In this document: piece by piece, positions 56,559 through 64,000 of the stretch
How positions within the stretch are numbered: the stretch's first letter is position 1
Layout of the letters: every line of letters starts with the position of its first letter
Source: HK1 sp965221725
Lineage (GTDB): Bacteria > Pseudomonadota > Gammaproteobacteria > HK1
Direction: 5' to 3'
DNA: 64,000 nt
Assembly (NCBI GenBank): GCA_965221725.1
Contig: OZ244909.1
Location: 1,116,001 to 1,180,000 of the forward strand
Made by a program: the position numbers and the translations under genes
The notes under the pieces: generated by a model
The model's database searches: none
The model's input: the letters and a program-made list of their open reading frames with translations, nothing else
What the model was told of the DNA's origin: nothing

Positions 56559-59213
56559 TCAGCCGGCCAGGGCCAGCGCGTGGAACGCGGTCCCGGGCCG
56601 GTTCAACTCCTGATACGTCCCCTGCTCCACCACCTTGCCGCCCTCCATCACGATCGTCTGCCGGAAACGCTCGGCAAGGCTGGCACGGTGGACCATCCAG
56701 ATCAAGGCGCGGGAATCAAACTCTTTCAACAGGTTATCGAGGATTCGAGTCTGCGACGTGGCATCGAGCGGTGCGGTCGCGCGGTCGACGACGAGCACGT
56801 CCGGGCGCTTCAGCACCGCGCGCGCGAGGGCGAGCTTCTGGCGCTGCACCGAGGAGAGTCTCGAGCCCGCAATGCCCACGGGGTAGTCGAGCCCGCACTC
56901 GGTAATCGGTCGGCGCAGCCCGAGCGCGTCCACCACCTCGCCGATCATCTCGTTGATCCGCGACGCGCTGCGCTGGCGCCCGTAGGCAAGCCGTCCGAAC
57001 AGGATGTTGTCCAGGATGGAGACCGACGAGTTGAAGCGCTCCGCGTCGAAGAACTCGATCGGGGTCTGGTCGGCGCCGAACCCCTCCGAGAACCGGCGGC
57101 GCGCCAGCACCAGGCGCTCCTGCATCGGCTCGTCGATGAGCCCGAGCCGGTGGCGCGCCGGTACCAGCTTGAAGGTGAGCGACAGGAACATCGTCCGGTC
57201 TTCGTCGTCGAGGTCGATCGCGCGCGCGGATTCGGTGCGCCCAAGCAGGCTGCGGAAGACCGGCAGATCCTCCGCCGCGATGAAGCTGAACTGCTCGAAC
57301 AGCTCGCTGCCCGGGGCAACGTCGGCGAAGAGATCGACCATGAGCCGCGCGACCTGGCGCCCGATGTCCACGAAGTCGTCCATCAGGCCGACATCGTCGA
57401 GCACCTTGCTCACGTACGAATTCCCGGCGAGGTTCTCCGGGTCGAACGTCCGATCCTTCGGGGTGCCGAAGAGCAGGTTCTCCGCCACCGTCATGTTGAC
57501 GTTGTAGGTATCGCGGTCGAAGGGATCCACCAGATGCTCGACGCGCTGATCCGCGAGCTTCGCGCGCAGCGTCCGGCGCGCCTCCAGCACGCCGCGGGCA
57601 AGCTCCGGAGCGGCGTCGGGGTCCACGCTCGACTGGAGCCCGAGCTGGTAGATGTCGTCGTCCATGTCCACCACGGAGAGCACCTCGATGGCGCGGGCGT
57701 TCATCGACTCCTCGTCGTCGACGCCCGCGCCGGCGTAGTCGATCCAGTCCGCGCGAATGTCGAGGGGCGAATTCCCGGCCCGCTCGGCCTCGATCCGGCG
57801 CCGCTCCCACTGCGCGGCGCCGGATTCGTCGTAGTCCGGGGCGCGCGTCGGGTGGTGCTTGAGACCGTAGAGCAGATTGTCGCGAAGCGTGCCGGAGAAC
57901 ATGCTCGTCTCGGGGCCCACATAGGCGATCTGGCGACCGGTCACCGCCTCGGGGGCGGAGAGGAGATCCAGGGTGCCGGCGAGGAGCTGCCCGGCGGCGG
58001 GACGCTTGAGGCCGGCGATGATGTGGGCGAGGCGGTCGCTGCCGCAGCCCTGGCCGCCGACCACCGCGAGAGTCGCGGGCAGCTCGGTGGTGAGGGAGAG
58101 TCCGCCGGAGAACGTCGTGTCGCTCTCGTCCTCCTCCTTCAGATCGAGGTTGGTGGCGACGAGAGCGCCCGCGATGGGGGTGCGCGTTTCCGGCTCGGCA
58201 TCGATCTTCGTCTCGTCGAGCATCCCCGGTGCCTGGAACGTCTCGAGGAGAAGTTCGTACTTGCCCCTGGCGTCCTCCTTGACCTGGTAGAAGTTGAGAA
58301 GCTGCTTCCACGGATCGGCGAGCTTCTCGTAGGCGGCGATGACCGCCACCAGGGAGCCGAAGGTCAGGTCGTCCTGGATCACGAGGTAACCGCCGATGGA
58401 GTAGAAGAAGAACGGCGTGATCTGGGCGATGAAGTTGTTGGCGAACTTGATCAGGAACTTGAGGCGGTAGATCAGGACCCGGACCCGGTAGATCTCCCCG
58501 ACCCGCTCGGTGTACTCCGCCCGCTCGAGCCGGGAGGTGTCGTGGGTGTGAACCTCGCGGATCCCGCTCACCACCTCCCCGATGCGCTCGGAGAGCGCAC
58601 GGGCGAGCCGGATCCGCTCCTTCTTCCGTGCGTTGAGCTTGCGCTGCAGCTTCGGGATGAGCCACATCTGCACCGGGTAGAGCGCGATGGCGGCCACCCC
58701 GAGGACGGGGTCCTCGATGAACATGAAGATCAGCAGGGTGACGAGCATCCCGCCCTGGAACGCGGGCAGGGCGATGGAATCGCCGATATAGCCGCCGAGC
58801 GGGTCGGTCTCGGCGACGATGGTGGAGACCAGCTCGCCCTGGGAAGTCCGGCGGAACCGCGGCAGCGGGAAGCGCAGCATGCGCACGAAGAGGTCGTAGC
58901 GCAGGCGGCGGAGCATGCGTTCGCCGACCACCCCGCGGTAGACGTTGAGGAAGTACTTGAAGCCGCCGTTGACGAGGACGAGCGCGAGGAACACCGCACA
59001 CAGCACGAGAAGGTACTCGACCTGCCCGAGCGCGACGCCGAGAACCTCGACCGGGAACGCGGTCCCGTCGGCGTCGATCGTCTCGTTGACGATCAGCTTC
59101 GGCAGGTAGAGGAGGAGGTAGAAGAACGGGAACGAGGCGACGGTGAGCACGAGCAGGAGGATCTGCTCGCGCAGGCTGTGCCTGAGCACGAACTTGAAGA
59201 TGGTGGGTTCCAT
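56559..59213 (-). CDS. ABC exporter-like protein with degenerate, insertion-bearing nucleotide-binding domain
   Basis: An 884-residue inner-membrane protein. Residues 1-330 form a six-helix exporter domain like MsbA. In the following ABC domain the Walker A position reads GGQGCGSDR (386-394), without the Lys-Ser/Thr pair; the Q-loop reads VGPETSMFSGTLRDNLLYG; the signature is LSSVQ; Walker B ends VVDRATAPLD, with Arg in place of the catalytic Glu; the switch His is kept in WMVHRAS. Between Q-loop and signature about 330 residues are inserted, with two further NLLFG/NILFG phrases (about 579 and 736) like repeated Q-loop segments. Normal spacing is under 80. It looks unable to hydrolyse ATP. 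Operon with CNB and HD genes. Confidence 0.85.
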   Translation of the reverse strand: MEPTIFKFVLRHSLREQILLLVLTVASFPFFYLLLYLPKLIVNETIDADGTAFPVEVLGVALGQVEYLLVLCAVFLALVLVNGGFKYFLNVYRGVVGERMLRRLRYDLFVRMLRFPLPRFRRTSQGELVSTIVAETDPLGGYIGDSIALPAFQGGMLVTLLIFMFIEDPVLGVAAIALYPVQMWLIPKLQRKLNARKKERIRLARALSERIGEVVSGIREVHTHDTSRLERAEYTERVGEIYRVRVLIYRLKFLIKFANNFIAQITPFFFYSIGGYLVIQDDLTFGSLVAVIAAYEKLADPWKQLLNFYQVKEDARGKYELLLETFQAPGMLDETKIDAEPETRTPIAGALVATNLDLKEEDESDTTFSGGLSLTTELPATLAVVGGQGCGSDRLAHIIAGLKRPAAGQLLAGTLDLLSAPEAVTGRQIAYVGPETSMFSGTLRDNLLYGLKHHPTRAPDYDESGAAQWERRRIEAERAGNSPLDIRADWIDYAGAGVDDEESMNARAIEVLSVVDMDDDIYQLGLQSSVDPDAAPELARGVLEARRTLRAKLADQRVEHLVDPFDRDTYNVNMTVAENLLFGTPKDRTFDPENLAGNSYVSKVLDDVGLMDDFVDIGRQVARLMVDLFADVAPGSELFEQFSFIAAEDLPVFRSLLGRTESARAIDLDDEDRTMFLSLTFKLVPARHRLGLIDEPMQERLVLARRRFSEGFGADQTPIEFFDAERFNSSVSILDNILFGRLAYGRQRSASRINEMIGEVVDALGLRRPITECGLDYPVGIAGSRLSSVQRQKLALARAVLKRPDVLVVDRATAPLDATSQTRILDNLLKEFDSRALIWMVHRASLAERFRQTIVMEGGKVVEQGTYQELNRPGTAFHALALAG

Positions 59214-59316
59214 GGCCGCTTTCCCGGTAACGACGTGGGGTCCCGCGCCTTATAGCCCACGCGGACGCGCGGGAACAACGGCGGTCCCGCCGTCGCCGGG
59301 ACCATTCCCGGGCGCA

Positions 59317-60027
59317 TCACGAGACGCAGGCGATCCAGGATTCCTCGAGCGTGGCGGCGGGAAAGCGTTCGCGCAGGCGGGCCGGGGATCCGACGAACCG
59401 CATCGCGCCATCGTGGAGCACGCCCATCCGGTCGCACAGGCCCCCCGTATCCGCGAGCAGGTGGGTGCTCAGGAGCACCGTCGCGCCGCCATCGCGCAGG
59501 CCGCGGAGGTAGCGCCTCGCGAGCACCCGTGCCTTCGGGTCAAGGCCGCTCATCGGTTCGTCGAGCACGAGCAGGGGCTTCCCGGCGAGCAGACAGGCCG
59601 CGAGCCCGAGCTTCTGCGCCATGCCCTTCGAGTAGTGGCGGACCGGCTCGTCCAGGGCGGATGGCGCCAGATCCAGGGCGGCGCACACTTCGCGCCGCCG
59701 GCCCGGATCCGGGTCGACCGCGTGCAGCCTCGACATGAAGCGCAGGAACTCCCCCCCGAGGAGGTGACGTGGGGGCACGAAGCGCTCGGGCAGGTAGGCA
59801 AGCGAACGGCGCGATTCCGGCGTGGTCGCGGACCGACCGAAGATATGGATCCGGCCCGCGTCGAGATGGCAGAGATCGAGCAGGCACTTGATGCAGGTGG
59901 TCTTGCCGGCGCCGTTGGTCCCCACGAGGCCGAAGATCTCTCCCGCCCGCACCTCGAACGAGAGATCGGCCAGCACCGGGCGGCGTCCGTGCCGCCTGGT
60001 CACGGCGGAAAACCTGATGGCATCCAC
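59317..60027 (-). CDS. ABC-2-type transporter ATP-binding protein
   Basis: A 236-residue ATPase. Walker A is GTNGAGKTT (about 36), signature HYSKGMAQKLGLA (about 133) and Walker B LLVLDEPMSGLD (about 153), all intact, with switch His in LSTHLL. The type fits exporters whose permease is a separate ABC-2 membrane protein, but no such gene is adjacent, so the partner is unknown. It could be the energising ATPase for a neighbour; whether it serves the degenerate exporter next door is untested. The GTG at 60027 is chosen near the family start; another GTG at 60069 is possible. Gap to the exporter gene is 103 bases. Confidence 0.83.
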   Translation of the reverse strand: MDAIRFSAVTRRHGRRPVLADLSFEVRAGEIFGLVGTNGAGKTTCIKCLLDLCHLDAGRIHIFGRSATTPESRRSLAYLPERFVPPRHLLGGEFLRFMSRLHAVDPDPGRRREVCAALDLAPSALDEPVRHYSKGMAQKLGLAACLLAGKPLLVLDEPMSGLDPKARVLARRYLRGLRDGGATVLLSTHLLADTGGLCDRMGVLHDGAMRFVGSPARLRERFPAATLEESWIACVS

Positions 60028-60082
60028 GCGGGCCCCGCGGCGACCCGCCCCGGGCAGTGCGCGCCTCACGGATGGCGGCGAG

Positions 60083-60385
60083 TCAGATGAGCCCAAGGGC
60101 GGCGGCGGTCGCGATGAACGCGCTGTTGATCGCAACGATTCCCGCGCCCTGAATCCACAATGCCCGGTAGAGGTCCGCGCGCAGCTCGGCGATGGCGAGA
60201 AGCATCCTGGACTCCACTGCGGTCAACTCGATGCGCAGTTCGGACAGATCGGCTTTGGTCGCGAGCTCCTTCTGCGTGTCGCGAATCGTCTCCTCGGTCG
60301 CTTCTGCCTGAGCCCGGCCCATGCCTGCCTGTTCGAGTCGGCGCATCGCGTCCAGGGTGTCGAAAGTAGTGACGGCAGTCATCAT
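60083..60385 (-). CDS. DUF1640/CCDC90-like coiled-coil membrane protein
   Basis: A 100-residue protein: FDTLDAMRRLEQAGMGRAQA and EATEETIRDTQKELATKADL form a helical head and coiled coil (about 8-48), then a second helix and a C-terminal membrane segment (IVAINSAFIATAAALGLI, about 83-100). This layout is that of the bacterial proteins related to CCDC90/DUF1640, often of phage or integrated origin and of unknown function. Start at the first of two ATGs. It ends 55 bases before the ABC ATPase and may share its transcript. Confidence 0.7.
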   Translation of the reverse strand: MMTAVTTFDTLDAMRRLEQAGMGRAQAEATEETIRDTQKELATKADLSELRIELTAVESRMLLAIAELRADLYRALWIQGAGIVAINSAFIATAAALGLI

Positions 60386-60430
60386 GCCCGTACCGCTCGT
60401 TGCGATTCCAGCCCGAACTGCTCACCAGGT

Positions 60431-60604
60431 TGCGAGCGAGGGCGTGGAGATGGCTGGATTGGCAAGGCGAACGCGAGCCAGGGCGCGCAGGCGTACTTGA
60501 CGGTACGTCGAGCACCCCAGGCCACCCCTATGCCGTGTTCAACGCAGCCAATGCAGTCATCTCCTCTCCGCGTCCGCGGCCGTGACTCGGCGAGAAATAC
60601 GGGG
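60431..60604. repeat. Dispersed intergenic repeat, long copy B (ends eroded)
   Basis: About 170 bases match the interior of the element at 8871: GGAGATGGCTGG, GCGAACGCGAG, GGCGCGCAGGCGTAC and GTACGTCGAGCACC occur in the same order and spacing, ending GCGGCCGTGACTCGGCGAGAAAT. The AAATTT ends have decayed. It fills half of the 366-bp gap between the coiled-coil gene and the prepilin; the remainder (60605-60751) shows nothing. Confidence 0.8.
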
Positions 60605-60751
60605 TCCAGGGAATCTCCGCCCGTGGCGGCACCCCCTCTTCTGCCCATCCTCTGCCCTCTCCTGCCCTTTCCTGCCCATGGCGAACGTTCGCGCGTCATG
60701 GCGCGGCGGCCCGCGGCCCCGATGCGCGCGGACCGCCGCGAGTCCGGGGGC

Positions 60752-61468
60752 TCAGTAGAGGTAGACGAGGTTGCAGTGCTGCGCATCGCCCGCAATGTTG
60801 TACTCGTTGGTGGTCGCACTGGTCATGCACGTCGTGGTTGCCTCGCTCACACCGCGGTGCGAGACGGTGGTCGTCCCGGTGAACCGAAGCGCGCCGGTCA
60901 ACGGACGCTGATCGTCGATCTTCAAGTCGAGCTCACGGGCGATGTCGACCGGGATGTTGTCTCCGAGGACGAGGCCGAGCCGGGGTGCCCGGGTCCCGGT
61001 CGGGGCACCGGCGGTGGTCGAGTAGTCCCGGGTCCGGCCGAGCAGCATGTAGCCGTTGAAGGCGTTCTGGGGCGCCACGGTGGTGTTCTTGTACCGCGTC
61101 GCGCTCGTGGCCCCGCCGCCGTAACTGCCCTGGAGCAGACCGGCTCTCGTGAGATGCACCCACGCCGCCGACGCCTCCTCCCAGTCGGCCGGATCGATGC
61201 TGCCGTTCGCATCGCCGCCCATGGTGATGGTGGTGTCGCCGATGGCCGAGGCGGCGGCGGTGGCGGTCATGTCGCCGGGAACCTGCCGGTAGCGGTCGAT
61301 GAACCCGTAGTAAGCGGCCTGGACCCCGGCGTTCATGTCCGCGAGGTTGCGGACCCGGGCGCCGTTGACGAGATCCTGGCCCTTGAGAATCCCGCCGAGA
61401 AGCAGTCCGACCACCACCAGCACGATGGCGATCTCGACGAGGGTGAATCCGTGTTGTCTGCGCGGCAT
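60752..61468 (-). CDS. Type IV prepilin-like protein
   Basis: A 238-residue pilin precursor. The short basic leader MPRRQHG is followed by FTLVEIAIVLVVVGLLLGG, the prepilin peptidase site (cut after Gly7) and N-terminal helix with Glu5. The rest, with NGSIDPADWEEASAAWVHL and two cysteines near the end (TTCMTS, HCNLVY), is a globular pilin head with a likely C-terminal disulfide loop. GGAGGTG lies nine bases before the ATG. It is the only pilin in the window and a candidate major subunit for the MSHA-type machine at 45-55 kb, though on the opposite strand 6 kb away. Confidence 0.88.
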   Translation of the reverse strand: MPRRQHGFTLVEIAIVLVVVGLLLGGILKGQDLVNGARVRNLADMNAGVQAAYYGFIDRYRQVPGDMTATAAASAIGDTTITMGGDANGSIDPADWEEASAAWVHLTRAGLLQGSYGGGATSATRYKNTTVAPQNAFNGYMLLGRTRDYSTTAGAPTGTRAPRLGLVLGDNIPVDIARELDLKIDDQRPLTGALRFTGTTTVSHRGVSEATTTCMTSATTNEYNIAGDAQHCNLVYLY

Positions 61469-61929
61469 GTTCGAAGCACCTCCGAGGTTGCGACGGGTGG
61501 AGATCGGCCTCCCCCTGCCGGAGACCGGTCGTTCGGGCGGTGTGCGGATTTCGCCGAATCCCCGCAACCCCCACCGATCTCCTCCTGACCCTCGATCGGT
61601 GGAGTCTGCGCACCAGCACCGTCGACGATGCTATCTGCGCGAATCGAGCGGCGAATCCGAACTGGAGGCCGTCGTGCGTAGGCGATCGGCCCGGGGCCTG
61701 TAGGCCCCCGGAGCACTTGCCCCGGGGCTCGGAAATTTCACCGCTTTGCGACTGCGGGTACGGATCCGACTCGGGCATATCGCTCGCTCCGCCGGACGGC
61801 CCCATCGGCCACGTCGAACGCGGCGTGGGGGGGCTGGGGGGGGGGCTGGGGGCGGTTCGGGCTCAGCCCGGAAGCAGGTGAGGTGTGACTCGGGGGTAGC
61901 CGGGAGAGGGGGGCGATGCCGCTTGCGGC
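61469..61929. other. Intergenic region with one repeat end and a G-run
   Basis: This 461-bp region upstream of the prepilin holds a single left end of the dispersed repeat, CTCGGAAATTTCACCGC (61728-61744), followed by CGGATCCGA as in the copy at 16739. A G-rich tract (61824-61856) with long G runs could form quadruplex structure. No promoter for the pilin is certain. Confidence 0.5.
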
Positions 61930-62769
61930 TCAGTTCAGGCGCGTGGCGAGAGGACGCAGCCGTTCCACCCGCGCCCGGATGTCCGCGGCGTCCCCGGCGA
62001 GCGGGGCGAGGCGCAGATAGTGCCGGTAGTCGTGCCAGGCGGCCTGGTAGCACTCGAGCCGGGCCAGCACGTGGCCGCGCTCGCGAAGCGCCGGGGCATC
62101 GTTCGGATCCAGCGCCACCATGCGGTTCGACACCACGAGCGCCCGGCTGTCGTCGTGCCGCCCGACGTAGATCTGCGCGAGATTGCGCAGAATCCTCATC
62201 GCCATCTCCCGGCGCGAGACGGGCGCGATCGCGTGCGGGAGCATCCTCCGCGCCTGCTCCCGACCGCCGACCATCGGTGCCAGCCGCGCCACCAGATCGG
62301 TGGGCGCGAGGCGCGCACCGCGGTTGAACGGGTCGATGAAGACACGCCGGGCGCCGGTGGACGCCACGAGGAAGTGGGCCGGAAACGACACCGGCACGAG
62401 CGGCAGTCCCAGCCGCCAGCCGACTTCCAGGTAGACCACCGAGAGCGTGATGGGGATGCCGGTGCGACGTTCGATGACGTCGTTCAGGAAGCTGTTCCGG
62501 GGGTCGAAGTAGTCGTCGCGGTTTCCGGTGAAGCTCTCGACCGCGAAGAGGTGGCGGTCCAGCATCGCGAGCCGATCGGGTAGCGGCATCCGCCGGTCCG
62601 CGGCGTCGGAAACCGCGTACGCCGCCGCATCCAGCCATGCGAGGTACACGTCCGGATCGAGGTCGGGATAGGCGTCGGTGGCAAGCGAGAGCGCGATGCG
62701 CGCGACGTCCAGCCCCTCGTCCGGTCTGGACACGAGGGTTTCGAAGCTCGGAATCGATGGCTTCGACAT
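61930..62769 (-). CDS. SirB1 family protein (transglutaminase-like with TPR)
   Basis: A 279-residue protein. The transglutaminase-like N-terminal half has RNDVIERRTGIPITLSVVYL-type sequence (NSFLNDVIERRTGIPITLSV) and GLPLVPVSFPAHFLVA; the C-terminal half holds helical repeats (RILRNLAQIYVGRHDDSRAL, RMVALDPNDAPALRERG). The catalytic Cys expected of transglutaminases is absent, as usual in SirB1. The biochemical role is unknown. Start MSKPSIPSFETLV at 62769. Monocistronic. Confidence 0.85.
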   Translation of the reverse strand: MSKPSIPSFETLVSRPDEGLDVARIALSLATDAYPDLDPDVYLAWLDAAAYAVSDAADRRMPLPDRLAMLDRHLFAVESFTGNRDDYFDPRNSFLNDVIERRTGIPITLSVVYLEVGWRLGLPLVPVSFPAHFLVASTGARRVFIDPFNRGARLAPTDLVARLAPMVGGREQARRMLPHAIAPVSRREMAMRILRNLAQIYVGRHDDSRALVVSNRMVALDPNDAPALRERGHVLARLECYQAAWHDYRHYLRLAPLAGDAADIRARVERLRPLATRLN

Positions 62770-63105
62770 TATGTCAGTGAGCGTACCGCAGCGTTGAGGC
62801 GAAGCTGGTTGATTGAGACCGGGTCTCGTGCGCGCAGGGCAGGCGCCGGCCCTTGTCATTCATCCGACAACGACGCGGGGGCCGAGTTCGCACGGCCCGG
62901 CCCACCGGCGCCGACTGCATGGTGCTGCGGCCCGGCGAAAGTGGCGCCGGGCCGTTTGCAATCACGCACAGGATTGTGTGGATCCCACCTATTCGCTCAG
63001 GATCGGGCGGCCAAACCCTCACCGGACAGAGCTGTTGTATTCGGCAGGCGACCCGGCATCGCGGGAACCTGCGCGTGATTGCGGGGGCGAATGTACACCG
63101 GTTCA
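62770..63105. other. Intergenic region with hairpin
   Basis: No gene is recognised between the SirB1 start and the repeat at 63106. CGGCCCGGCG (62928-62937) pairs perfectly with CGCCGGGCCG (62945-62954) over a 7-base loop and is followed on the plus strand by TTT, resembling a weak intrinsic terminator, but no plus-strand gene precedes it. Confidence 0.4.
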
Positions 63106-63191
63106 CCCGGAAATTTCACCGCGTCGCGAAGCGAGGGCGCGGCGAAAACAGTCGGGTCCGTGCCCGCGGCCGCGAATCGGTGAATGTCCGG
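63106..63191. repeat. Dispersed palindromic-ended repeat, short copy
   Basis: CCCGGAAATTTCACCGCGTC opens at about 63106 and CGCGAATCGGTGAATGTCCG closes at about 63171-63190. The interior, GCGAAGCGAGGGCGCGG and GGTCCGTGCCCGCGGCC, is that of the long copy at 8871 with about 100 bases removed from the middle. Confidence 0.75.
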
Positions 63192-63362
63192 GTTGGTTCG
63201 GGGCAGCACCAGCGCGGGGACGCGGGTGCGGGTATCAGCTCGGGAAGATCGTCGCGGGTGGTGGTCCGACGGGGTGGCGGTCTTCCCGGCCCGGCCCGGG
63301 CGAGAGATCGTGCGGCGCGCCCTCCGGCCCGTGCGGCCGGGGACGCATCGCCGGCCCCTCGG

Positions 63363-63812
63363 TCACGCCGGAGGAGCCACCCGCAGCGTGAACGTGATCG
63401 GCCCGTCGTTGGTGAGGGTGACCTGCATGTGGGCGCCGAACCGCCCGGTTTCCACCGCCGGATGCAGCACCCGCGCCCGTGCGACCACACGCTCGAACAG
63501 GCGTCGGCCGGTGTCCGGTGGCGCGGCGTTCGAGAGGCTCGGCCGCGCACCCTTGCGGGTATCAGCGGGAAGCGTGAACTGGGGAACGAGCAGGAGGCCG
63601 CCGCCGATGTCGGCGACGCTGAGGTTCAGCTTCCGGTCGGCGTCGGGAAAGACGCGGTAGCCGATCAGGCGATCGATCAGGCGATCGCCTTCACGCTCGG
63701 TGTCCCCGCGTTCCACCCCGACGAGCACCATCAGGCCGCAGCCGATGACGCCGACGACCTCTTCGCCGATCTCGACCTTCGCACTCGTCACGCGCTGGAG
63801 CAGCCCGATCAT
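63363..63812 (-). CDS. dtd: D-aminoacyl-tRNA deacylase
   Basis: A 149-residue enzyme that removes D-amino acids (and glycine) mischarged on tRNA. The family motifs are present: MIGLLQRVTSAKVEI at the start, LLLVPQFTL (about 77-85, normally SQFTL; here PQFTL), and GRFGAHMQVTLTNDGPIT with the conserved GxxGAxMxVxLxNDGPVT pattern (about 124-141). The Ser of the SQFT motif is replaced by Pro. Start MIGLLQRV at 63812; the frame is open 23 codons further. Length is standard. Confidence 0.93.
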   Translation of the reverse strand: MIGLLQRVTSAKVEIGEEVVGVIGCGLMVLVGVERGDTEREGDRLIDRLIGYRVFPDADRKLNLSVADIGGGLLLVPQFTLPADTRKGARPSLSNAAPPDTGRRLFERVVARARVLHPAVETGRFGAHMQVTLTNDGPITFTLRVAPPA

Positions 63813-63923
63813 CGCCACCACTCCTGTCTGGCCATGTCGGTCTCCGGTCGTATCGGTGGACTGGCGGGTAGATGATGGCACAATGCCTGCGGGCCGACAG
63901 ATGCCGGTCGCGGGTTGCGCCGC

Positions 63924-64000
63924 TCACTGGCCGAAACTCGGCGCCCCTTCGGCCAGGTCGCTCAACTCCTCCTCGGTGGACTCTCGGCCGAGGACACGAT
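63924..64000 (-). CDS. C-terminal end of an unidentified protein, partial
   Basis: The last 25 codons of a minus-strand gene enter from the window edge, ending RVLGRESTEEELSDLAEGAP then SFGQ and a TGA. Too little is seen to name it. It lies about 110 bases upstream of dtd on the same strand and could be in the same operon. Confidence 0.45.
   Translation of the reverse strand, partial: RVLGRESTEEELSDLAEGAPSFGQ

Noticed and set aside
61735..62327. Long frames antisense to the SirB1 gene and in the G-run region
   Set aside because: They are Arg/Pro/Gly-only and arise from GC skew.
62928..62954. Intrinsic terminator for a plus-strand gene
   Set aside because: The hairpin is perfect but only three Ts follow and no plus-strand gene precedes it, so it is listed only as a hairpin in the intergenic entry.

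Overview
The window is a GC-rich chromosomal segment from a proteobacterium, most likely a gammaproteobacterium. The grounds are an MSHA-type pilus operon (secretin, ATPase, platform and inner-membrane genes), ZapE, LepA-HemW, Dtd, SirB1, and a tkt-gap-pgk run on one strand. No rRNA, tRNA or CRISPR array is visible. Assignments come from reading motifs and protein sequence only; no database search was possible.

Layout. 1-9 kb: a truncated membrane protein (possibly a NicO-type metal transporter) and a DUF1007 protein, a fused indolepyruvate ferredoxin oxidoreductase, then lepA overlapping hemW. 9-14 kb is an eroding stretch: a frameshifted SDR, a lower-GC lone STAS/GHKL-ATPase/DUF4325 protein, an epoxide hydrolase, a retropepsin-like protease and an internally deleted aminotransferase. 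14-28 kb: EF-G-like GTPase with a readable promoter, a small unknown gene, zapE, Nudix CoA pyrophosphatase, gamma-glutamyltransferase, Uma2 nuclease, EamA exporter, a tartrate dehydrogenase-like gene divergent from a DUF1611 gene, a degraded gene and a class III nucleotide cyclase.

28.6-45 kb mixes housekeeping and accessory DNA. pgk is flanked on one side by a small island (antitoxin, ISAs1-type transposase, low-GC unknown ORF) bounded by a duplicated 3' end of pgk, and on the other by an MNT/HEPN toxin-antitoxin pair whose toxin is truncated. gap, tkt, a VapBC pair and tyrS follow, then a two-gene type III-like restriction-modification system.

45-55 kb is a seven-gene, tightly overlapped MSHA-type pilus assembly operon. 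55-60 kb holds an ABC exporter whose nucleotide-binding domain lacks the catalytic residues and carries a very large insertion, transcribed with a cyclic-nucleotide-binding protein and an HD protein; this is the most unusual system here. 60-64 kb: an ABC-2-type ATPase, a coiled-coil membrane protein, a type IV prepilin, a SirB1 protein and dtd.

Two genome-wide habits stand out. A dispersed intergenic repeat with ends reading GGAAATTTCACCG / CGGTGAAATTTCC occurs at several places, in full-length and deleted forms. Several unrelated proteins carry linkers made from short in-frame tandem repeats (transporter N-terminus, oxidoreductase linker, HemW N-terminus, MSHA TPR protein).
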